Positions 49,595-58,482 of a DNA stretch of 64,000 nt are shown piece after piece. Position numbers and translations under genes: made by a program. The stretch comes from Saccharopolyspora_C sp040643635 (GTDB lineage Bacteria; Actinomycetota; Actinomycetes; Mycobacteriales; Pseudonocardiaceae): positions 6,344 through 70,343 of the forward strand of contig NZ_JBEYUS010000030.1 of NCBI RefSeq assembly GCF_040643635.1, in the 5' to 3' direction. The notes under the pieces are model-generated. The model saw nothing but the letters and a program-made list of their open reading frames with translations. It was not told where the DNA came from and did no database searches. The first letter of the stretch is position 1; every line of letters begins with the position of its first letter.

Positions 49595-49712
49595 CCGCCG
49601 CGGTGCGTTGACCGCCGGGTGCGCTGACCGCCGGGCTGCGCTGGTTGTCGCGGTGCGTCGACCGCCGGGCTGCGCTGACCGTCGTGGTGCAGTGACCGCT
49701 GCACTGCTGTCA
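49595..49712 (+). repeat. 17-bp minisatellite after the methyltransferase gene
   Basis: Seven units, at 49595, 49612, 49628, 49645, 49662, 49679 and 49696, of consensus CCGCCGGGCTGCGCTGA follow the stop codon directly. One unit is 16 bases. Units vary, for example TTGTCGCGGTGCGTCGA. Period equals that of the array at 965-1130 but the sequence is unrelated. The remaining 90 bases to mrp show nothing clear. Confidence 0.78.
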
Positions 49713-49801
49713 CTGCACCGGCCGCCGCACGGCGTCGACCGCCCCCGAACGCGAGAACGCCCGCCGCCCGGGTTCGGGGTCGGCGGGCGTCCGCGGGTCG
49801 A

Positions 49802-50938
49802 TCAGGCCGGGGAGACCGACAGCAGCTGGCCTGCGAGGCCGCGGGCCCGGGTGGAGAGCCGCTTGGCGACGTCGGTGAGGACCTGCGCGGCAGGCGACTC
49901 GGGAGCCTCCACGACCAGCGGGGTCCCGCTGTCGCCGGCTTCGCGCAGCCGGGTGTCCAGCGGCACCTGGCCCAGCAGCGGGACCTCGGAGCCGACGGCG
50001 CGGCTGAGCGAGTCGGCGACGATCTGCCCGCCGCCGCTGCCGAAGATCTCCATGCGCTGGCCGTCGGGCAGTTCCATCCAGGACATGTTCTCCACGACGC
50101 CCGCCAGCCGCTGCCGGGTCTGCATGGCGATGGCGCCCGCGCGCTCGGCGACCTCGGCGGCGGCCTGCTGCGGGGTGGTGACGACGAGGATCTCGGCGTT
50201 CGGGATGAGCTGGGCGGTGGACAGCGCGATGTCGCCGGTGCCGGGCGGCAGGTCCAGCAGCAGCACGTCCAGGTCGCCCCAGAAGACGTCGGAGAGGAAC
50301 TGCTGCAGCGCGCGGTGCAGCATCGGCCCGCGCCACACGACGGGCGTGTTGCCGGGGGTGAACATGCCGATCGAGATGACCTTCACGCCGTGCGCCTGCG
50401 GCGGCATGATCATCTTCTCGACCTGGGTGGGCTTGCCGCCGGAGCCGAGCATCCGCGGGACGGAGTGGCCGTAGATGTCGGCGTCGACCACGCCGACCGA
50501 CAGCCCGCGCTTGGCCATCGCGGCGGCCAGATTCACCGTCACGCTGGACTTGCCGACGCCGCCCTTGCCGGACGCCACGCAGTACACCCGGGTCATCGAG
50601 CCGGGTTCGGCGAAGGGGATGCGGGGTTCGTCGGCGTTGCCGCGCAGCTTCTTGCGCAGCTCGGAGCGCTGGTCGTCGCTCATCACGTCGAGCTCGACGG
50701 TCACCGCCCGCACGCCTTCGACGGCACCGACCGCGGTCTCGACCCGCTGCGTGATCGTCTCGCGCATCGGGCAGCCCTGGACCGTCAGGTACACGCCGAC
50801 GGAGACCGCGCCGTCCTCGACGGCCACGGACTTGACCATGCCGAGATCGGTGATCGGCTTGTGGATCTCCGGGTCCTCGACCTGGGTGAGGGCCTGGCGG
50901 ACGGCCTCTTCGGTGGGAGCGGAGTGCGTGCTGGTCAC
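49802..50938 (-). CDS. mrp: Mrp/ApbC-type Fe-S cluster carrier ATPase
   Basis: The product is 378 residues. An N-terminal MIP18/DUF59 domain (residues 1-95; VEDPEIHKPITDLGMV and VQGCPMRETI) is followed by a P-loop ATPase: Walker A SGKGGVGKSS, VDADIYGHSVPRMLG and LLLDLPPGTGD. This is the classical Mrp/NBP35 carrier that delivers Fe-S clusters. The CxxC pair near the C-terminus of many family members is not evident. GTG 50938 is used; a good Shine-Dalgarno is lacking. Location corresponds to Rv1229c. Confidence 0.92.
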   Translation of the reverse strand: MTSTHSAPTEEAVRQALTQVEDPEIHKPITDLGMVKSVAVEDGAVSVGVYLTVQGCPMRETITQRVETAVGAVEGVRAVTVELDVMSDDQRSELRKKLRGNADEPRIPFAEPGSMTRVYCVASGKGGVGKSSVTVNLAAAMAKRGLSVGVVDADIYGHSVPRMLGSGGKPTQVEKMIMPPQAHGVKVISIGMFTPGNTPVVWRGPMLHRALQQFLSDVFWGDLDVLLLDLPPGTGDIALSTAQLIPNAEILVVTTPQQAAAEVAERAGAIAMQTRQRLAGVVENMSWMELPDGQRMEIFGSGGGQIVADSLSRAVGSEVPLLGQVPLDTRLREAGDSGTPLVVEAPESPAAQVLTDVAKRLSTRARGLAGQLLSVSPA

Positions 50939-51201
50939 GGTTGCGGTGACACCGACCCTTCCTGCGGCTGTGCTTGCCCTCGATGCTACGGACCGGCCCA
51001 CGATGTTACGGGCCGGTAGCTCCGGGAACACCGGCGAGGTGCGCAGCGCGTGACGGCCCGCCGGGGCGCCCTGGTGGCCGCCGCGAGTGCTCTCGGAGCC
51101 GCCGGAACAGCCCTGTGCGCTGGTTTATTCCAGGCACCGGCCCCGACGTGCTCACATCCGGGAAATGTGGGGGCACTTCGCATTCGTGTGACTGCCCTCC
51201 G

Positions 51202-51207
51202 TAGTAT
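51202..51207 (+). promoter_or_regulatory. -10 box of MarR gene
   Basis: TAGTAT lies eight bases before the GTG at 51216, so the mRNA is leaderless or nearly so. The other 260 bases back to mrp show no gene. Confidence 0.5.
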
Positions 51208-51215
51208 CACTCATC

Positions 51216-51707
51216 GTGACCGAGACGGGTCTTGATCGATTACCCACTCGTGGCGAGCTGCTCGCCTATCGGACCTTCCTGCGCGCGCACGCCCGCGTCA
51301 CGCGCTGCTTGGAAGGGGATCTGATCGCCGAGCAGCGGCTGACGCTGGCCGCCTACGACGTGCTGCACGCGCTGTACGAAGCGCCCGAGCGCAGGCTGCG
51401 CATGACCGAGCTCGCGGACGCCGTGCTGCTGTCCAGGTCGGGCGTGACGAGACTGGTCGACCGCCTGGAGCGGATCGGTCTGGTCAGCCGCGTCCGGGTC
51501 GATTCGGACGGCAGAGGAGTGCTCGCGGTGATCACCGAAGCCGGCGAGGGCCGGTTGCGCACCGCATCCGGTACGCACCTCGGTGGAGTGACCCAGTACT
51601 TCCTTTCGGTGACTGAGCCGCGGGAGCTGGAGGAGTTCGCCCGCACCTGCGAGAAGCTCGCCGCGGGCGGCGTTCCCGCACCGCCGGGACAACGCGCCCA
51701 GGCCTGA
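51216..51707 (+). CDS. MarR-family transcriptional regulator
   Basis: The product is 163 residues. The winged helix is clear: LTLAAYDVLHALYEAPERRLRM core, ELADAVLLSRSGVTRLVDRLERIGLV core and the wing VDSDGRGVLAVITEAGEGRL core. Dimerisation helices are at both ends. MarR proteins repress efflux or stress genes and release DNA on phenolic ligands. It is divergent from mrp and convergent with the DUF1003 gene, with no evident target beside it. Confidence 0.92.
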   Translation: MTETGLDRLPTRGELLAYRTFLRAHARVTRCLEGDLIAEQRLTLAAYDVLHALYEAPERRLRMTELADAVLLSRSGVTRLVDRLERIGLVSRVRVDSDGRGVLAVITEAGEGRLRTASGTHLGGVTQYFLSVTEPRELEEFARTCEKLAAGGVPAPPGQRAQA

Positions 51708-51761
51708 CCGACACGCTCGCGACCGCCCCCCGGGTGCGGCCGCGCGGTCCGGGCGCGGCGG

Positions 51762-52286
51762 TCAGCCGTCCTCGCGCCCCTCCGCGCCTTGGCGGCGGCG
51801 CCGGGCGCTCGGGCTCTCCGTGCCGGGCAGCTCGTCGCGCAGCCGGTCCAGCTCGCCGCGCAGGTAGTCGCGGGTGGCGACCTCGCCGATGGCCAGCCGC
51901 AGCGCCGCCAGCTCCCGCGCCAGGTACTCGGTGTCGGCCTTCGTCTGCTCGGCCCGCGCCCGGTCCTCCTCCAGCGAGACCCGGTCCCGGTCGTCCTGCC
52001 GGTTCTGCGCCAGCAGGATCAGCGGCGCCGCGTACGAGGCCTGGGTGGAGAACGCCAGGTTCAGCAGGATGAACGGGTACGGGTCCCAGCGCAGGCCCAC
52101 CGCGAACAGGTTCATCCCGATCCAGCTGATCACGAACACCGTCATCCAGAACAGGAACTTGCCGGTACCGAGGAAGCGGGCGACGCGCTCGGAGATCTGG
52201 CCGAACAGCTCCGGGTCGAAGTCCACGGAGAACCGGCGCGGCATCCGGGGCTGGTCCAGGCGCCGCCGGGACAGCAGTTCAGGCAT
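51762..52286 (-). CDS. DUF1003 membrane protein
   Basis: The product is 174 residues. Two membrane segments (FLFWMTVFVISWIGMNLF and PFILLNLAFSTQASYAAPLILL core) are joined by the short loop VGLRWDPYP, followed by a charged coiled coil (DDRDRVSLEEDRARAEQTKAD core). This is the DUF1003 pattern, function unknown. It overlaps the upstream MgtE_N/CBS gene by eight bases, so the two are in one operon. A shorter start at 52244 (MPRRFSVD) is possible. Confidence 0.88.
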   Translation of the reverse strand: MPELLSRRRLDQPRMPRRFSVDFDPELFGQISERVARFLGTGKFLFWMTVFVISWIGMNLFAVGLRWDPYPFILLNLAFSTQASYAAPLILLAQNRQDDRDRVSLEEDRARAEQTKADTEYLARELAALRLAIGEVATRDYLRGELDRLRDELPGTESPSARRRRQGAEGREDG

Positions 52287-53574
52287 CGTCGCTCGCTTTC
52301 GGTGCGTCCGGGGAACGCCGGTCGTCCGGCAGTCCGCTCTCCCGCCAGTTCTCCGGCAGCAGGTGGTCGAGCACGTCGTCCACGGTGACCGCGCCGATCA
52401 GGTGCTCCTGGTCGTCGAGCACCGGCCCGCACACCAGGTTGTAGGCGGCGAAGTAGCGGGTCACCTCGGCCAGCGTCGCGGTCGGCGGCAGGCTGGCCAG
52501 CGTGGTGTCCAGCGCGCCCGCCACCAGCGTCGACGGCGGTTCGCGCAGCAGCCGCTGGATGTGCACGCAGCCCAGGTAGCGGCCGGTGGGCGTCGCCGAC
52601 GGCGGGCGGCAGACGAAGACCATGCTGGCCAGCGCCACCGGCAGCTCCGCGTTGCGCACCATCGCGAGCGCCTCGGCGATGGTGGCGTCCGGGCCGACGA
52701 CCACCGGTTCCGGCGTCATCAGGCCGCCCGCGGTGTCCGCGGAGTAGGCGAGCAGCCGCTTCACCGGGGCCGACTCGGCGGGCTCCATCAGCTCCAGCAG
52801 CCGGTTCTTGTCCACTTCGGGCAGTTCGGCGAGCAGGTCGGCGGCGTCGTCGGGGCTCATCGCCTCCAGCACGTCCGCGGCCCGGTCCTCGCCGAGGTGT
52901 CCGATGAGGTCCTTCTGGTCGTCCTCCGGCAGTTCCTCGACCACGTCGGCGAGCCGTTCGTCGTCGAGCGCCTCGGCCACCTCGTACCGGCGCTTCGCGG
53001 GGAGTTCGTGCAGCGTGCTGGCCACGTCCACGGCGCGCATCGTGTCCAGCAGGGCCAGCAGCTGCGCCACGCCCTGCGGCCGGTCGGTGAGCTCGGCGGC
53101 CGCGAGCCCGGTGATCTGGTCCCACTCGACGACCTGCACCGGCCCGCGCCTGCCGAGCCGCCCGGTGCGCTCCCGGACGGCGAGCCTGCTGATCCGCCAG
53201 TCGCGGGTGCGGGTCTGTTCCAGCGCCGCGTCCACCAGCACCGCGGAGGCGCCGGTGGCGGCGAGGGTGACCTTCGCGTCCAGCAGCTGCCCGAGCACCA
53301 GCACCTCGTTGGGGCGCTGGTGGAACTGGCGGGTGTTGACCGAGCCGGTGGCGAGGGTGACCGCGTTCGGTTCGACGCGCACCACCCGCAGCATCGGCAC
53401 GAAGATCCGCCGCCGCGCCGCCATCTCCATCACCAGGCCGAGGACCCGCGGTGGCTGCCCGGCGGCGCGGAGCCCGGCGACGACGTCGCGCACCTTGCCG
53501 ATGGATTCGCCGTCCGGGCCGAACACGGCGAGCCCCGCGACCCGCGCTGCGTAGACCCTGGTCGTGGCTGCCAC
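52279..53574 (-). CDS. PRC-barrel/MgtE_N/CBS-domain protein (Rv1232c-like)
   Basis: The product is 431 residues with an N-terminal PRC-barrel-like part (VFGPDGESIGKVRDVVAGLR core), an MgtE N-domain of superhelical repeats (LADVVEELPEDDQKDLIGHL, RAADVLEAMSPDDAADLLAEL core) and two CBS domains (TPEPVVVGPDATIAEAL core, ENWRESGLP end). It thus resembles the cytosolic regulatory half of the magnesium transporter MgtE, but there are no membrane segments for the channel. It may sense magnesium or adenylates and act on its partner, the DUF1003 membrane protein, with which it overlaps. Corresponds in position to Rv1232c. Confidence 0.88.
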   Translation of the reverse strand: MAATTRVYAARVAGLAVFGPDGESIGKVRDVVAGLRAAGQPPRVLGLVMEMAARRRIFVPMLRVVRVEPNAVTLATGSVNTRQFHQRPNEVLVLGQLLDAKVTLAATGASAVLVDAALEQTRTRDWRISRLAVRERTGRLGRRGPVQVVEWDQITGLAAAELTDRPQGVAQLLALLDTMRAVDVASTLHELPAKRRYEVAEALDDERLADVVEELPEDDQKDLIGHLGEDRAADVLEAMSPDDAADLLAELPEVDKNRLLELMEPAESAPVKRLLAYSADTAGGLMTPEPVVVGPDATIAEALAMVRNAELPVALASMVFVCRPPSATPTGRYLGCVHIQRLLREPPSTLVAGALDTTLASLPPTATLAEVTRYFAAYNLVCGPVLDDQEHLIGAVTVDDVLDHLLPENWRESGLPDDRRSPDAPKASDDA

Positions 53575-53690
53575 GCTGATCAGGCTAGTCGTCGGGGCGG
53601 TACCGGGCAGTCGCGGCGACCGGCGTCACAACCGGCGCGGTGCCGATCGTGGTAGAGACCTGGGTGCCCGTGCCCGATGAGGAGGTTCCC

Positions 53691-54650
53691 GTGGTCGATC
53701 GCCGACGTGCCCGCCGCAGCTGCCTGGCCGTTCCCGGCTCCAGCGCGAAGATGATCGAGAAGGCCCGCGGACTGGCGGTGGACTCGTTCTTCCTGGACCT
53801 GGAGGACGCGGTGGCCCCGCTGGCGAAGGCGGAGGCCCGCGGGAGGGTGGCGGCCGCGCTGAACGAGGGCGGCTGGGACGGCAAGATCCGCTCGGTCCGG
53901 GTCAACGACCTCACCTCGCAGTGGACCTACCGGGACGTGGTGGAGGTCGTGGAGACCGCCGGGGAGAACCTGGACACCATCGTGCTGCCGAAGGTGTCCA
54001 CCCCGGACCACGTGCGCTGGCTGGACCTGACGCTGACCCAGGTGGAGCGCGCCACCGGTCTGGAGGTCGGCCGGATCGGCGTCGAGGCGCAGATCGAGGA
54101 CGCGCGCGGCCTGGTCGAGGTGGACGCCATCGCGTCCGCGTCACCGCGCGTCGAAGCGCTGGTGTTCGGCCCCGCCGACTTCATGGCCTCGATCAACATG
54201 CGGTCCATGGTGGTCGGCGAGCAGCCGCCCGGCTACGACGTCGGCGACGCCTACCACTACGTGCTGATGCGGATGCTGATGGCGGCGCGGGCGCACGACG
54301 TGCAGGCGATCGACGGGCCGTACCTGGCGATCAAGGACGTCGAGGGGATGCGGCGCGTCGGCGGCCGGTCCGCGGCGCTGGGCTTCGACGGCAAGTGGGT
54401 GCTGCACCCGGCGCAGGTGGACGTGGTGAACGAGCTGTTCTCGCCGCGCCAGGAGGACTACGACCACGCGGAGAACGTGCTGGACGCCTACGAGTGGCAC
54501 ACCTCGGAGGCGGGCGGCAAGCGCGGTGCGGCGATGCTCGGCGACGAGATGATCGACGAGGCCTCCCGGAAGATGGCACTGGTCATCGCGGGCAAGGGCC
54601 GCGCCGCGGGCATGTCCCGAACGGACCGCTGGAGCCCGCCGACCGGGTGA
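53691..54650 (+). CDS. HpcH/HpaI-family CoA-ester lyase
   Basis: The product is 319 residues of the citrate-lyase-beta/malyl-CoA-lyase TIM barrel. Landmarks: RSCLAVPGSSAKMIEKARGL core LAVPGSSAKM, DSFFLDLEDAVAP (metal ligand Glu/Asp), SVRVNDLTSQW with the conserved Arg, PKVSTPDHV and GFDGKWVLHPAQV. It cleaves or forms malyl- or citramalyl-type CoA esters using Mg2+. Exact substrate cannot be read; L-malyl-CoA/beta-methylmalyl-CoA lyase is a reasonable candidate. GTG 53691 has GAGGAGG upstream at proper distance. It faces away from the MgtE_N gene. Confidence 0.9.
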   Translation: MVDRRRARRSCLAVPGSSAKMIEKARGLAVDSFFLDLEDAVAPLAKAEARGRVAAALNEGGWDGKIRSVRVNDLTSQWTYRDVVEVVETAGENLDTIVLPKVSTPDHVRWLDLTLTQVERATGLEVGRIGVEAQIEDARGLVEVDAIASASPRVEALVFGPADFMASINMRSMVVGEQPPGYDVGDAYHYVLMRMLMAARAHDVQAIDGPYLAIKDVEGMRRVGGRSAALGFDGKWVLHPAQVDVVNELFSPRQEDYDHAENVLDAYEWHTSEAGGKRGAAMLGDEMIDEASRKMALVIAGKGRAAGMSRTDRWSPPTG

Positions 54651-54774
54651 TCACCGCCCGTGTGGGCGATCCCGGGGTCGGTGCGGCGCGGTACGTTCTG
54701 ATCAACAGTGATCGCCGGTGGCCGCCGCTGGACGAACCGGCCCCGGCGTGCGGGTCGACCGAGGGGGCGGCGAC

Positions 54775-57700
54775 GTGGTGGATCAGGAACGGCCCGGCGA
54801 GGCCGAACCGGGCGCGCCGCGCCGCGCGGGCGCGGAGAACGACCAGGAACTCCGGCTGGCGCTGGCGATGCGAGGCGGGGCGAGCCTCGCGGTGTGGATC
54901 GGCGGCGCCGTCGCCGAGATCGACCTGCTGCGCCGCGCGACGTCCCGCTCGGACCGGCCCGCGGTGGACCGGGCGGCCGCCGACCGGGCGGGCCGGGTCG
55001 AACCGCCCCGGGCGGAGCGCACCGATGTGGACGCCGAGCACCCGTGGTCGGCGCTGGCCGGGCTCGCCGGCTACGAGTCGGTGTCGGTGGACGTGCTCGC
55101 CGGTGCCTCGGCGGGTGGGCTGAACGCGTCGCTGCTGGCCGCCTCGATCGTCTACGGCATGCCGTTCGAGGACATGCGCGAGCTGTGGGTGCGGCTGGCG
55201 GACCTGGAGGCGATGAGCCGCGCGGTGCCGAAGTTCTGGCACCGCCGCCCCGATTCGCTGCTGGAGGGCGACGACTACTTCCGCGCCGAACTGGCCCGGC
55301 TGATCACCGAGCTGACCCCGCCGCCGCGGGACGCCCGCAACCTCGGGTCCCGGTTGGAGCTGCTGCTCACCGCGACCCTGCTGGATCCGGTGCTGGAGCG
55401 GCACTTCGACGGCCGCTCCGGTCCGCTGGTCGAGCAGCGCCGCACCGCGATGTTCCGGTTCCGCCACCGCGGCCGCTCCGGGCAGCCGCTGTCGGACTTC
55501 GGCACCGGGCCCGACTTCCCGGCGACCGCGCTGCGGATGGCGCAGGCCGCGCGCGCCACCTCCTCGTTCCCGTTCGCGTTCGAACCGGCGCAGGTGCACG
55601 CGAGCGTCGGCGGCGCCCCGGCCGGGCAGCCGGACATGCTCGGCGTGTTCTCCGAGACGACCACCGATCCCCGGCCGTACCGGGTGATCGACGGTGGCGT
55701 GCTGGACAACATCCCGGTGACCGCGGCGGTGGAGGCGATGGCCGCGGTGCCCACCGAGCGGCCCAGCGCGCGCTGGCTGCTGTACCTCAACCCGGAACCG
55801 GAGACGGTCGGCGAAGGCAGGCCGCTGAGCAGGCAGCTGGCGCTGCCGGTGGCCTCCACCGCGATGAGCGCGCGCATGTCGCAGGAGTCGCTGCTGGCCG
55901 ACATCCACGCCCTCGACGAGCACAACGCCGCGGTGCAGCGCACCGAACTGCGCCGCAGATCGGTGTTCGCGCCGCTGCTGGCCGCCGAGGCCGCCGACCG
56001 CGAAGCGGTGCTGCTGGCCGAGGCCGCGCGGATCGAAGCGGAGTACGCGGTGGTGCGCGCCGAGCTGGACGCCCAAGCCGTCGTGCGGCTGCTGGTCGAA
56101 CCGGCGGGCAGCGAGGACGGCAGGCTGCTGCCACCGGTGGTGGGCGAACCGCTCGCGGGCTGGTCCCCGCAGGTCCGCACCGTGCTGGGGCGGCGGCTCG
56201 GCGTCGGGCTGGCCGGGCTGGCGGCGGCGAACCCGCGGGCGGTGTTCGACGACGTGCGCGCGCTGAACTCCGGGGTGCAGGAATGCCTGGACTGGGCGCG
56301 GGACATCGGCCGCTGGGCCGCGGCGGAGCAGCTGCCGGTGATCGGGCGCTGCAAGTCGGAGCTGTACCGGCTGCGCACCTTCACCCAGGTCCTGGAGGGC
56401 CACGCCGACCGGTACTGGGTGGACGGCGCCCGGCTGGAACCGATCGTGGAGCTCGGGGAGATGTCGGACTGGGTGCTGCGCGTCGCGGACCGCCGCGACC
56501 GGTTGCAGCACCGGCTGCCGTCTCCGGTGCGGCCGCTGCTCGGTGCGGTCCTCGACGAGATCGACCGGGGCGAGCGGTTCCAGCGCGCGCTGGAGGAGTT
56601 CGCCGCCGAGCTCTCCTCGATCGCCGAGTCCTCCGGCGCCGACGCGGTCCCGGACGACGAGCACGGGGTGGACGCGGTCGCGGAGGCGCGGGTGGTGCTG
56701 CACCGCATCGCGGACCGGCTGGCCGCCGCCGCCCCGCCGCGCGGGGACGACGAGCGGTTCGGCACGCGGCCCGCCGGACCGCCGGAGCATTCCCGGCTGC
56801 CCGCCCGCTCCCCGGAGCGCGCCGCCTCCCCCGAGCAGGTCGGCTACGCGCTGCTGGAGCGCACCGAGCAGCGCGCCGCGGTGCTGCGCGCGCTGGTGGT
56901 GCTCACCGCGCCGCTGGACGTGGGGCGGTCGCCGAGGGACCGGATCAACCTGCTGCGGGTCGTCAGCGATGCCCGCTCCCCGCTGCCGTTCGACGCGCTG
57001 CGCACCGGCGGCGAGCTGCACGTCGAGGACAAGGTGCGCGGTGGCGACCTGGGCAACTTCGGCGCGTTCCTGTCCGCGCGGTGGCGGGCGAACGACTGGA
57101 TGTGGGGGCGGCTGGACTCGGCTTCGGCGCTGGTGGGGCTGCTGCTGGTCCCGGCGCGGCTGCTGCGGCACAGCGGTGGGCTCGGGCCGGAGGGCATCGC
57201 GGACCGCATCCGGGAGATCGTCACCACCCCGACCCGCGCCGAGCTCGGCGACGCCGCGGAATCCGAGCGGTGGCGGGCGTTCCTCGCCGAGCTGTGGGAG
57301 CGCGATGCCGACCAGGTGCGCGCCGAGCTGGCGGCCATGTTCGCCGACCCGGTCGACGAGCACCCGCTGACCCGCACCAAGGAACTCGTGGTGGAACGGC
57401 TGCACTGGACGATCGCCGCCCAGGAGGTGCCGTTCGTCGCGACCGTCGCCCCCGGCGCCGACCCGGGCGAACCGGCGCTGCCGGACGTCCCCGAACCGGA
57501 GCCGCTCGCCCGCGAGGTGCGGCGCTACTCGGTCGGCCGCGAGCGGGTGGCGGACCTCGGCGAACCCCGGCTCGCCTCGATCGCGACCCGCGCCGGGCTG
57601 GTGGCCTACCGCGCGGTCCGGCCGGGCACGGCGGGCGTGCTGCGGCTGCTGGGGCGGGTGGCGACGACCGTGGTGAAGCCGGTGCTGCTGCTGGCGGTGC

Positions 57701-58482
57701 TCGCGGTGGCCGCGCCGCGCCGGGTGGCGCTGGCGGCGCTGCTCGGTGCCGCGGCCGTGGTGCTCAGCGGGGTGGCCCCGGTGGCGGGCGGCGCGCTGTT
57801 CACGCGGGAGGTCTCGCTGAGCTGCCCGGCCGGGCTCCCGGCGGGACCGGACGGCACCACGTACTGCACGGGCTGGTACCCGGGCGCATCGGCAGGGGAC
57901 CGGATAGTGGTGCTGCCACCGGACTCCTCGACGGCCGTCGCGCTGCGGCCGTTCACCTTCGACCCGTTCCAGATGAACGCGGGCGTGCTGCTGGCGCTGG
58001 TCGTGGTGGCGGTCTCGGCGTTGTGGCTGGGCTTCCGCCTGCTGAGCCGGGGCCGGGGCGCGGCCCGCTGGCTGCCCGCCGGGATCACCGCGGTGGTGGT
58101 GACCGCGGCGGTGGCGTGGGTCGCCCAGACCGGGCTGACGCTCGGGCCGCAGGGGCTGGCGCTGACGGCGGTGGCGGTGAACTTCCTGCTCTCGCTGGGG
58201 CTGCGGCCGTGGGGCCGGGCCGTGGCGGCCCTGCTGTCGGCGGCGGTGTTCGGCACCGCGCTCTGGCTGGTGGACCCGGCGGTGGGCGAGGTCGGCTGGC
58301 TGGTGCCCACCGCGATCGCCGCCGCCTACGCGCACATGGTGCTGCTGTCCACTGTGGATCTGCTGCGGCCGCGACCACGCCCGGAGCGCACCGCCGATCG
58401 GACCGGGCCCGCGAGCGCCGGCGATTCCGCCCGATCGGATGCGGCTCGCGCCGAACCGGCCGCCGGGCCCCGAACACTATGA
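54775..58482 (+). CDS. giant patatin-like phospholipase with DUF3376
   Basis: The product is 1235 residues. The N-terminal patatin domain has the glycine-rich oxyanion loop RGGASLAVWIGGAVAE, the nucleophile elbow LAGASAGGLN (GxSxG) and the catalytic Asp in DGGVLDNIP. A very long middle region, with text SVFAPLLAAEAADREAVLL and YRLRTFTQVLEGHADRYW, fits DUF3376. The last about 200 residues carry several hydrophobic segments (VLLLAVLAVAAPRRVALAAL core and others), so it is membrane-anchored. GTG 54775 follows GAGGGGG by seven bases. It overlaps the CPBP protease gene by four bases. It should hydrolyse membrane lipids. Confidence 0.88.
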   Translation: MVDQERPGEAEPGAPRRAGAENDQELRLALAMRGGASLAVWIGGAVAEIDLLRRATSRSDRPAVDRAAADRAGRVEPPRAERTDVDAEHPWSALAGLAGYESVSVDVLAGASAGGLNASLLAASIVYGMPFEDMRELWVRLADLEAMSRAVPKFWHRRPDSLLEGDDYFRAELARLITELTPPPRDARNLGSRLELLLTATLLDPVLERHFDGRSGPLVEQRRTAMFRFRHRGRSGQPLSDFGTGPDFPATALRMAQAARATSSFPFAFEPAQVHASVGGAPAGQPDMLGVFSETTTDPRPYRVIDGGVLDNIPVTAAVEAMAAVPTERPSARWLLYLNPEPETVGEGRPLSRQLALPVASTAMSARMSQESLLADIHALDEHNAAVQRTELRRRSVFAPLLAAEAADREAVLLAEAARIEAEYAVVRAELDAQAVVRLLVEPAGSEDGRLLPPVVGEPLAGWSPQVRTVLGRRLGVGLAGLAAANPRAVFDDVRALNSGVQECLDWARDIGRWAAAEQLPVIGRCKSELYRLRTFTQVLEGHADRYWVDGARLEPIVELGEMSDWVLRVADRRDRLQHRLPSPVRPLLGAVLDEIDRGERFQRALEEFAAELSSIAESSGADAVPDDEHGVDAVAEARVVLHRIADRLAAAAPPRGDDERFGTRPAGPPEHSRLPARSPERAASPEQVGYALLERTEQRAAVLRALVVLTAPLDVGRSPRDRINLLRVVSDARSPLPFDALRTGGELHVEDKVRGGDLGNFGAFLSARWRANDWMWGRLDSASALVGLLLVPARLLRHSGGLGPEGIADRIREIVTTPTRAELGDAAESERWRAFLAELWERDADQVRAELAAMFADPVDEHPLTRTKELVVERLHWTIAAQEVPFVATVAPGADPGEPALPDVPEPEPLAREVRRYSVGRERVADLGEPRLASIATRAGLVAYRAVRPGTAGVLRLLGRVATTVVKPVLLLAVLAVAAPRRVALAALLGAAAVVLSGVAPVAGGALFTREVSLSCPAGLPAGPDGTTYCTGWYPGASAGDRIVVLPPDSSTAVALRPFTFDPFQMNAGVLLALVVVAVSALWLGFRLLSRGRGAARWLPAGITAVVVTAAVAWVAQTGLTLGPQGLALTAVAVNFLLSLGLRPWGRAVAALLSAAVFGTALWLVDPAVGEVGWLVPTAIAAAYAHMVLLSTVDLLRPRPRPERTADRTGPASAGDSARSDAARAEPAAGPRTL

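Noticed and set aside
49595..49712. Possible CRISPR or attachment site after the methyltransferase gene
   Set aside because: Directly contiguous degenerate 17-bp units, no spacers and no integrase nearby.
54583..58335. 1250-codon minus-strand ORF opposite the patatin gene
   Set aside because: Its length is caused by codon bias in the patatin gene, which has catalytic motifs. The antisense product is Arg/Gly/His/Gln-rich without any motif.
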